Source: Pohlia nutans
Taxonomy: Eukaryota > Streptophyta > Bryopsida > Bryales > Mniaceae
Reading direction: 5' to 3'
NCBI GenBank assembly: GCA_022496805.1
Contig: CM040094.1
Span: 18,499,501-18,563,500 of the forward strand
Length of the DNA stretch: 64,000 nt
Under the pieces are notes generated by a model that worked only from the letters and a program-made list of their open reading frames with translations, made no database searches and had not been told where the DNA came from. This document shows positions 56,836 to 64,000 of the stretch, one piece after another (the first letter of the stretch is position 1; each line of letters starts with the position of its first letter). The translations under genes and the position numbers were made by a program.

Positions 56836-56869
56836 TAGAAGTTGGGAATTTGGAAACATGTTCCATATG

Positions 56870-57185
56870 TACGGTTAACCAAAAAGTCAACCCAAAGAGG
56901 AAAGTTTTGGCAAACTCATGTTGCATTCCTCTTGAACTCATATTGAAATATAAATATACCAAAAACTAGTCTATGATGAGTTGGGAGACAATCTAAAGCA
57001 AGCCATTGTCATTATTTTCCACACCTCACAATGACTCCCACACCTTCCACCAAAATTCCAAGCCCATGGCCCACAAGGAGACAATTTATGACACGACATT
57101 GTTCAACCCAAATACAGTTCAATTTAGAGGTTAGACGTAGAGCAAAAAGGGAGGTTAGATGGGCTTCTTTTCGGTTAACTCAAAT
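56870..57185. repeat. Host repeat K, uninterrupted copy
   Basis: Continuous counterpart of the flanks at 49790-49857 and 51343-51590. At the insertion point it reads CTCTTGAACTCATATTG, one TTGA where the other copy has TTAA...TTAA. Confidence 0.82.
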
Positions 57186-58088
57186 CATTCTAGATTATTA
57201 CTTATTACCCCTAATTTTAGTCATTGTAGTGGTATCCCCACATATAGCCAGCATATTGCTGCCACTGCACTGCATTGCTATGTGAGGTGGGCACGTGAAC
57301 ATAAGGTTCTCTAGGCCTTAGAAGTTGTATCTAGGAATAAGAATCGTTGTACAAGAATCTTTGTAGAGGATTTTAGAATATTGGACATGTCACGTAATTC
57401 TTCACCAAAAGAATGATGGTGGGGAGTTGAAAGTCCACGGTAGCCCCGCTTTAGAAATCACACATTTTATATTTCATGTAATGAGAGCAAAAGGGTGAAA
57501 TCTGGAAAGGGCTAAAGAACTTTATGAAATCGGTCATTTAAACTACACCGAAATCACCATATATTGTGGGTGGATGAATAGCGTGGGATTATTCTTCCAT
57601 TTGGACAAATTTTCATCCATTTCAACAAATTTCATCCAATTTGGATGAATTTTACCACAATATTTTGAAAAGACGATTATTAGTAAAGCCTCTCGTAAAT
57701 ACCAGAGGTCACAATATATAGTAATTTTGGTGTAGTTACTATGCTTGGAAAACAAACCATTGATTTTTAAAATAAGATTCATAAAAAGAAGTGAGAAAAA
57801 TAAAAATAAAAATAAAAAATCTCAATTGAAATGTAATTTGTATGAATTTTGAAAGTTTAAAGTTAGTCATACCTCATTGGTGCCATATAGGAGTGGTGGT
57901 TTTCCCGACACAAAAAATTATCATAAGTTGCATCATAAACGCTCCAATTTCCCACTTGTAAAAGCCTTTTGATTGAATGACAAGTGGTCAGTTTTAGGTT
58001 CTTTGGAGATTACAAGTGGTTGGATTTAGGTTTCTTGGTTGGTGCCATAGTTGAAGTACCTATAGGATATGAAAAGAAGGTGGATGGT
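57186..58088. other. Intergenic, no gene
   Basis: No gene or clear repeat seen beyond short palindromic runs (ATTTGGACAAATTTTCATCC and TTTGGATGAATTTT near 57600-57650). Confidence 0.45.
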
Positions 58089-58447
58089 TTAACCCTAAAA
58101 CGTCAAGAGGGCCTGGACGGGGCAGCCCGGAAGCCATCTAAATTTTTGGGGAAAAAAAAAAAAAAAAAAAACGGCTCTGCAGTGCACTGGTGGCTAGCAC
58201 TGTAGCACTGCGGCACTGCTGAACTTCATCTGCTTCAACCTCAAAACTTGTTCAATTTGATAACTTTGATTGCTTACCAACGATTCCACAATCTCTCAAA
58301 TGAGGCGAAAATTTGGAATCTAGATCGCTTTTTCAGTAGCTTTCCAACGCACCAAGTCTCGCTTGATTTGGTTGAAGAAATCAACATTTTTCTTCATTAT
58401 TCTCTTTTAAATAAGCCATGGAGCTTACCTTGACATTTAAGAGTTAA
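58089..58447. mobile_element. TTAA element family E1, uninterrupted inverted copy
   Basis: Left TTAACCCTAAAACGTCAAG, right CTTGACATTTAAGAGTTAA. It shares GTAGCACTG repeats, CTCAAAACTTGTTCAATTTG and CTCTCAAATGAGGC with the reverse complement of 3309-3690. Confidence 0.85.
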
Positions 58448-58802
58448 GGTGCCTCTATCTTAAAGTATGCTCAACCTTCTCCAAAATTTACTCTTGAATG
58501 TGATAAATTATCATCACACTAATTTATCCCTCTCTCATCTACAAATATGTATCTCACCTTGTTACACAATTCTAAACAAATTTCAAATTGCCATGTGTCC
58601 CAACACAAGTCCCCAAACTATTAATCATTGTCGGACTTGCTAATCATCGTGGCAACATGATTTGGAGTTCATTGTGACATTAATATATCTTGCAAATTTT
58701 CCATCAAGTGTTGTCAAAAACTTTTCATTCAAAGCATTCCGGAAAACGGTGGATACATGTGTATGGTGAATATGCTCTTAGCACACTCTCGTAGTTAAAA
58801 AG

Positions 58803-59213
58803 GTGCTTCACACTATGGCCAAAGGTCGAGAGACCATCAAATGCTATCACTCAAATTGCAAGAAAGTCAAAAACTGGCCTCTCAACCCCTCATACTAGAG
58901 CCAAAGTCCAAAGGTTGTCGCCTTCCAAATACCACCATAGCAACACTTTTTGACCATTCTAGCACCAAGGTGACAAACTTGAGAGAAAGAATTGGGTTGA
59001 ACAAGAAGGGAAATTCAATTCTCCCTTGAGAGGCTATTGAATTCTTTTGATAATCTAATGGGATTTTCTATTTATCAAAGGCTTGAACATCAAAAGCTTC
59101 AACTTTGGGGCTTTCAGCTCAAGCCTTTGGACTCTCAACATGAACTCTCAACATGAATTGATCATGCACTCCGACGCCTCTCAACTTTAACGGCCATAGT
59201 GTGAAGCTATTTT
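58803..59213. mobile_element. MITE family F, copy 4
   Basis: Left GTGCTTCACACTATGGCCAA, right GGCCATAGTGTGAAGC, a clean terminal inverted repeat. Interior CTCTCAACATGAATTGA and GCCTCTCAACTTTAACG relate to the other F copies. Confidence 0.82.
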
Positions 59214-60454
59214 TGAAGCCCACAAAAACTCGACAAAACCACACTGCATTCTCTAGCACTGGCTTGATCACAACATGCAAACAGACAAACTTACATCGCA
59301 CAGAACTTGCAGCTCTGACATAGCCAGAGCACCCTTTCACAATTATATACCAGTATAACAATTTATAATAAAACACATCTACACTAAGGAACATGCACAA
59401 AATGAATGAAGAGGATAGGTAGGGTGCATGAATGAATCGAAGTAAACTTTGAAATTGATTGCATCATATGAATCCATATAAATATATTCCTTGTGCCAAC
59501 AGGTCCAGATTTTACACTTAGTTTGCTGCAGGCGGCCAATATGATGTATTTGCTGCCCTGGCTCATGCTCCTAGTGTCTAGCCTGCTCTTCTCAAGCTGT
59601 GTCTGAAAGATACTCGGTCCTCACAGAGAATCAAATCACGGAACATAAAAGGAATGTACATTTGGATTCTAATGGGATATATTTCTGAAAGCTTATGAGG
59701 CCAACAAGGCAAAGGATCGGCCAATTAGCTCCGTCAAAATTACAGACAAACGCCAATGGGGTGAAGTTCAATCACGTTCCAGTCTCGGAGATCATGAGCC
59801 AGCTTTCTCCTTTGCAACTGCCAATTTGGGTGTATTGTGTGCGACGTAGGGAAGAAACTGCATTTCAAGGCACCAGAACAAATCAGTCACCAAACTGCCA
59901 CAATTCCGAACTATGCAAACAAGAAAATTAAAATGACTAAACAGAAGACAAATGCTAGCCCTTCCAAACTCTGAAACAGAAGCTGCAGCTACCCTCTCTT
60001 TCCTACCTCCTAAACTTTATAGTGTTTCACGGAAAACCTAAAGTGTTTTACGGAAAATGAATATACCAACAGTTGGTAGAGGTTTTCCAACACAATCGCT
60101 ATTGATACCAGCATTGATACCTTAAAATTACTCATGTTTTTATATATGTTTGCACTTCATGTAAATAAGTCTAGGCATCCACACTATGTAGAATCAAGAG
60201 TGTAATTTAAACTATAGAGGACCGCAGCATGGTATAGGGTTTCCTTTTTTTGCTTTGAAGACCCCAATCCGAGCTTCAAGGAGCTGTTTAAAAATGTTCA
60301 TAAGTAACAAAGCCTAGAAGCAGAGTGAGTAGCGTTTGTGATAAGGCCAGAACATGTAGCTGTGCAGATTTTCCCTCTTAGGCTCTAGTAATTTTTTTTT
60401 AAAAAGGCTGCTCATCTCACTGACCTTCGGATTTTATAAATACAAAAGGGTTCC
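59214..60454. other. Downstream flank of the mL41 gene
   Basis: No separate gene supported. A minus-strand terminal exon of mL41 could lie here (one open segment near 60215-60285 follows an AACAG acceptor), but its sequence does not match the family's usual C-terminus. Confidence 0.35.
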
Positions 60455-61028
60455 CTACACTAATCCTGCAACGGAATAAGAGCAGATTGCGTTATTCAAG
60501 CATCGAAGAAGCCGGCGTTTCTTTACCTTGCAGTTGGTCAAGTCAGGAACGATGTACTGTGGAAGCTTCTCGTCCATTAACACATAACCACCTGTGCAGG
60601 AATGCAACGTTTTTAATTAAACCCTACGCGTCTGAAAACGGCGGCATTTTCTCATTTTACCTCCGTTTTCTGATTGCAATACATCATTTTAAAGCTTTTG
60701 TTCTGTACTACAAGATCAACAGTGTCAAACTGAACTCATTTTCACAGAAACAGATGATTTGCAGCAGGGGATCCAATTTTACTACCCTCCAGAAAATACA
60801 GTGGACGCTTAGGGTTTAAGAATCCGCATCAGGAGGTTATGAGCTTTGAATTGATAGATAAGAAATTATTATACCTTTGCTGGTATGACGACCTGTCGAC
60901 TTACAACCCTTCCCCTTGTAGTAGTTGCGGGGACCGCGCTTCGAAGTGAGGATCTTAATTCCGGTGCGGGGGACGGCACGCCCACCGCGCAAGAATTGCG
61001 TGAGGATGCCCAGCGCCATGGCTTCCAA
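60455..61028 (-). CDS. Mitochondrial large-subunit ribosomal protein mL41
   Basis: Exon 1 (61028 or 61019 down to 60875) encodes MALGILTQFLRGGRAVPRTG followed by SKRGPRNYYKGKGCKSTG and RHTSKG. Exon 2 (60591 down) encodes GYVLMDEKLPQYIVPDLTNC. The RGPRxYYKGK(G/N)CKxTGxHTxKGGY...LPxYxVPDLT signature is that of plant mitoribosomal mL41 (39S L41), a protein of about 90-100 residues. After CK a donor-like AAG|gtaaag at 60526 suggests a third exon, which I could not find; reading through ends at the stop at 60455. So the C-terminus is open. MALGIL is the likelier start; a MEA extension precedes it in frame. Telo-boxes lie upstream, as in many plant ribosomal protein genes. Intron 1 carries an E5 element. 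Confidence 0.85.
60617..60819. mobile_element. TTAA element family E5 in the mL41 intron
   Basis: Left TTAAACCCTACGCGTCTG, right GTGGACGCTTAGGGTTTAA. Interior TTGCAATACATCATTTTAAA as in other E5 copies. It fills about 70% of mL41 intron 1 (60592-60874). Confidence 0.85.
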
Positions 61029-61278
61029 TGCTCGAAATGCTGCCCAAAGAGAAAGAGACCAAAACAGAAAACCCTAATAGTCAAGAGCACTGCATCACAA
61101 AGGAAAATGGGAACCAAACCCTAGAAAGTGAGTTGATGAAACTCTACTAACTTACATCCTTGATCGAAGAAAATGAAGAAAGAAAACAGCGTGATGGGAA
61201 TATCTTACAACGCTGGAACAAACAACGGAGCTCCCTCGCTCGCTCAGTCGATCGAAAACGAAACAAAAGAAACAACGC

Positions 61279-61298
61279 AAAACCCTAAACCCTAAAAC
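61279..61298 (-). promoter_or_regulatory. Telo-box cluster upstream of mL41
   Basis: AAAACCCTAAACCCTAAAAC, about 250 bp before the mL41 start; single copies also occur near 61067 and 61116. This matches the known enrichment of telo-boxes in plant ribosomal protein promoters. Confidence 0.65.
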
Positions 61299-61429
61299 CT
61301 CACGTGCGAGGGCGCCGAACCAATGAACGGGGAGAACCCGGAAAATAGTTACCACTCGACCGATTGAATATAACATTGGACGTATTGAAATTAGCACTTG
61401 CACGTACAAATCCGTAACATCATAGTAGG

Positions 61430-61715
61430 TTCGCCACCTGGCAAACGAATTTTTTTTTTTTTTGAAAAAATAAGGTTCGCCTCTCGAAAACTGAATTTCT
61501 CAATTTTCGTTTTTTTAGCAAAAAATCAGTAAAAATGACCTTAAATAGCTTAGAAATAACAAAATATTGCAAAAACTAATTTATTCTATTTTCGTTTTCT
61601 TGTCTTCAGAATTTTCTAATTTTTCCGTTTTTGATTTTTAGAATTATTTTACGACGAACCTGCTATGGTACTACGGTATACAATTTGAATATGTTCAATT
61701 CAAGGATCCTTTCAC
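61430..61715. other. Short AT-rich spacer
   Basis: Poly-T run at 61451 and no gene. It separates the mL41 promoter from the E10 element. Confidence 0.5.
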
Positions 61716-62288
61716 TTAACCCCTAAAGGACCACAACTATGTTTCTCTCCAAACACTCCAAAGTATCCCTCTTCATAAAAAGACAAATAGTTTTTTATCT
61801 AAAACCTTTTTGACTGATCCAACCGTAAGATATTTCAATCAACTTGAATTCATTACGACCTAAAAAATTTCAACTGTTTAAGGTTCTTCAATAGTAGGAT
61901 TATAAGCTTCAAAGTAGGTAGCATTTTTTTGGGGGCTTGTTGCCCAAGTTTGAAACTTTCTGAAAATGCTCAAAATGCAAAGTTTAGTCTTAGATTTGGC
62001 AAAATGAATTTGGCAGTTGTGTATATAGAGACGTTAGCTCATTGTGTACAAAAATTCAGATGCATAGCTCATTGTATGAAAATTTTCAGGAGTTGCCCGC
62101 AATTAGGTTTTTACCTTTACATGATTGTATCTTTTGATCTATACATCATCTATGTATGCAAATCACCATCCCATCTTCGTTACAAAGAGTAGAATCACCA
62201 CAAAAAAATTCAATAATTGAGGATCAAAACTCATTCCATACTGAGCTGACCGAACTTGGAAAATTAGCCTTGGTCCTTTAGGGGTTAA
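61716..62288. mobile_element. TTAA element family E10, copy 1
   Basis: Ends TTAACCCCTAAAGGACCA and TTGGTCCTTTAGGGGTTAA with matching inverted repeats; 573 bp. The 87-codon frame inside is not conserved with any family I know. Confidence 0.88.
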
Positions 62289-63887
62289 TGACCTTTGAAA
62301 ACATGCATAATCTAAACTATTGAGAAACCAACCATTTACAACTTGAAGTGACAATGCCATGATGCCTCTTTGACTTCGTATTTAATTTCTAATGAAGGAT
62401 TAGTAGATGAAAGTTTAAATGAGCATTAGATGGCTGGCAATGTTTAACAAACAAATCAACTCAAGTTTTCACATTTTAACATTAGAAATTATTTTGAAAG
62501 GATCTTTTCAAGAGAGAGATTTTGCAAAGTCCTTTTCATAGTCTAGATATACTTTGAAGAACAAAAACCTTTGAAGCATACAAAAGGCAAATTCAATTCT
62601 GTTTGGAATCTGGAATAGTGTAACTGTAGAATGATAGGAGGAATATAACGTTGGAATTGGCTTGGCATCTTTTAGCCAATAGTCTCTACCTAATTCGTTT
62701 GTGCTCTCTACCTGACTCAATTGTGTTTTCTACCTAACTCGGCCGTGATTTTAACGCAAAGCACCATTATATAACTGCAACACTCACACAAAACGATTGC
62801 CTTCTCTTCTCTTGTACTCTTCTATTATACTATTGTGCTCTTATTCTATTATACTCTTGTAATCTTCTTCTTTTCTGCTCTTCTACTCATCTCCTATTCT
62901 ACTATTCTACTTGTGTGCTTTCTACGACTATTGGTCCTTCAAGAAGCAACTTAGATCATGCCTTTGTTCAGTATAATTTTGCTTGTTACATTGTTAGAGA
63001 AGTGCTTGTAGGGGTCAAGGACAAATATTCGCAATCTATCACACCCTCTAAAACTTGATGTCATTGTTTTTTTTGTTTTTTTAATTTTTTTTAGAATATT
63101 TTTTAAGTTTAGTTCGCAGGTCTCATACATGAGACAATTGTGAGTTTGGGATTTTTGGTAAGTAAGGAAGCCAACGTGCATAATTTCATACCTAGCACTA
63201 GCTTCAATCCTCCTTTCCTGAGCTCCAGCCTTGGAGGAATGGAACTAGTGATAGTCAGGAATATTGCACACAACAGCCAACTTCACACACTTAATTTATA
63301 TGACTTTGAAGTTTACCCGCGGTAATGGCTTCACCGGCTCGTCCCTAGAGTGCAAATCTGGGCTCACATTTTTCAAATGATGCGCGGAAATTTTTTAACA
63401 TTCTTCAACCATCCACAGTAATTTGTTCTACAATGAATGGTGCCTTGGTAACTTTGATGGAATTTTCTATCTTAGAGACCAGATACCCGGCATTGTAGAG
63501 CAAAGCATTGTAGAAGGTTTATGAATGTAACACACTGATTTTGCGAAACTGCATAGTCAATGTAAATAATAAGGTAACTATACTTTAAAGCATTCACTTT
63601 ACCAATGAGCCTATTTACACACATAACACAAAAAACCTTTTCAAGAGGATTACTAATGCACTTTAGCATGCATTATTTGGACACCCTATGAATAAGACAG
63701 TTATGAATTTCCAAAGAGCAAATTATAGGAAAAATAAGAAATTTACTTTTTCATTTGATAAAAATGATAAAAGATGGCCTACAATCTTATATTTTCCACG
63801 ATGAAGATAGGATCAAGCATTTAGGGGTTAAGGAAATGGTCGCTTTTAGATATAGTTACCTTACAAGCAAACTTGCCGATCTGCTAA
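62289..63887. other. Intergenic, no gene; one isolated TTAA-type right end
   Basis: A right end AAGCATTTAGGGGTTAA closes at 63831 without a visible left partner. A pyrimidine-rich tract (TCTTCTATTATACTC-type repeats) lies at about 62800-62900. Confidence 0.45.
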
Positions 63888-64000
63888 ATAACCCCTAAAG
63901 GACCACAACTATGTTTCTCTCCAAACACTTCAAAGTATCCCTTCTTCTAAAAAGACAAATAGCTTTTGATCTAAAACTTTTTTGACCACTTCAACCGTAG
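63888..64000. mobile_element. TTAA element family E10, copy 2, cut by the window end
   Basis: Starts ATAACCCCTAAAGGACCAC and continues CAACTATGTTTCTCTCCAAA as in copy 1. Left TTAA is now ATAA. Confidence 0.8.

Noticed and set aside
61929..62192. 87-codon frame inside E10 as a transposase remnant
   Set aside because: Far too short and without DDE-type motifs; not seen to be kept in the second copy within the window.

Overview
This is nuclear DNA from a land plant, probably an angiosperm. The reasons are: spliced plant genes with GT-AG introns, a DUF674 gene cluster (a plant-specific family), a telobox Myb gene, telo-box (AAACCCTA) promoters, and many Stowaway-, PIF/Harbinger/Tourist- and hAT-type MITEs. 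The window is AT-rich, gene-poor and has no recognisable transposase. I cannot name the species.

Layout. 1-6 kb: a decayed importin-beta (SAD2/IPO7-8 type) fragment cut by a PIF-like MITE, a ~1.36 kb fold-back palindrome, then a nest of TTAA-flanked elements. 7.7-9.0 kb (-): intronless telobox Myb (TRFL-like) protein. 9.75-18.3 kb (+): a 15-exon plastid-type FAD/NAD(P) oxidoreductase (PDE327-like), head-to-head with the Myb gene across a telo-box intergenic region; its introns are full of MITEs. 20.5-24.3 kb (+): a small unrecognised gene whose first intron holds a telomere-like minisatellite. 24.8-29.8 kb: repeats only. 30.6-42.6 kb (+): three DUF674 genes in tandem; the first and third look intact, the middle one has a 14-nt deletion and an inverted 3' end. 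36.2-36.6 and 44.0-44.2 kb (-): two small Cys-rich candidates. 48.5-49.1 kb (-): plastid-type J-domain protein. 49.7-58.5 kb: a second dense cluster of TTAA elements. 60.5-61.0 kb (-): mitochondrial ribosomal protein mL41. 61.7-64 kb: more TTAA elements.

Main observation. At least 20 elements (about 200-950 bp, at least nine unrelated interiors) share ends reading TTAA-CCCCTAAA...TTTAGGGG-TTAA. Comparison with uninterrupted sister repeats in the same window shows single TTAA-type sites where elements have inserted, so TTAA is the duplicated target and CCC starts the terminal inverted repeat. These are the hallmarks of piggyBac-type transposition, which I would not expect to dominate a plant MITE population. 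The ends also match the plant telomere repeat (CCCTAAA). The elements nest in each other, in Stowaway MITEs and in gene introns. All coordinates were read by eye; exon boundaries come from reading frame, GT-AG sites and phase.
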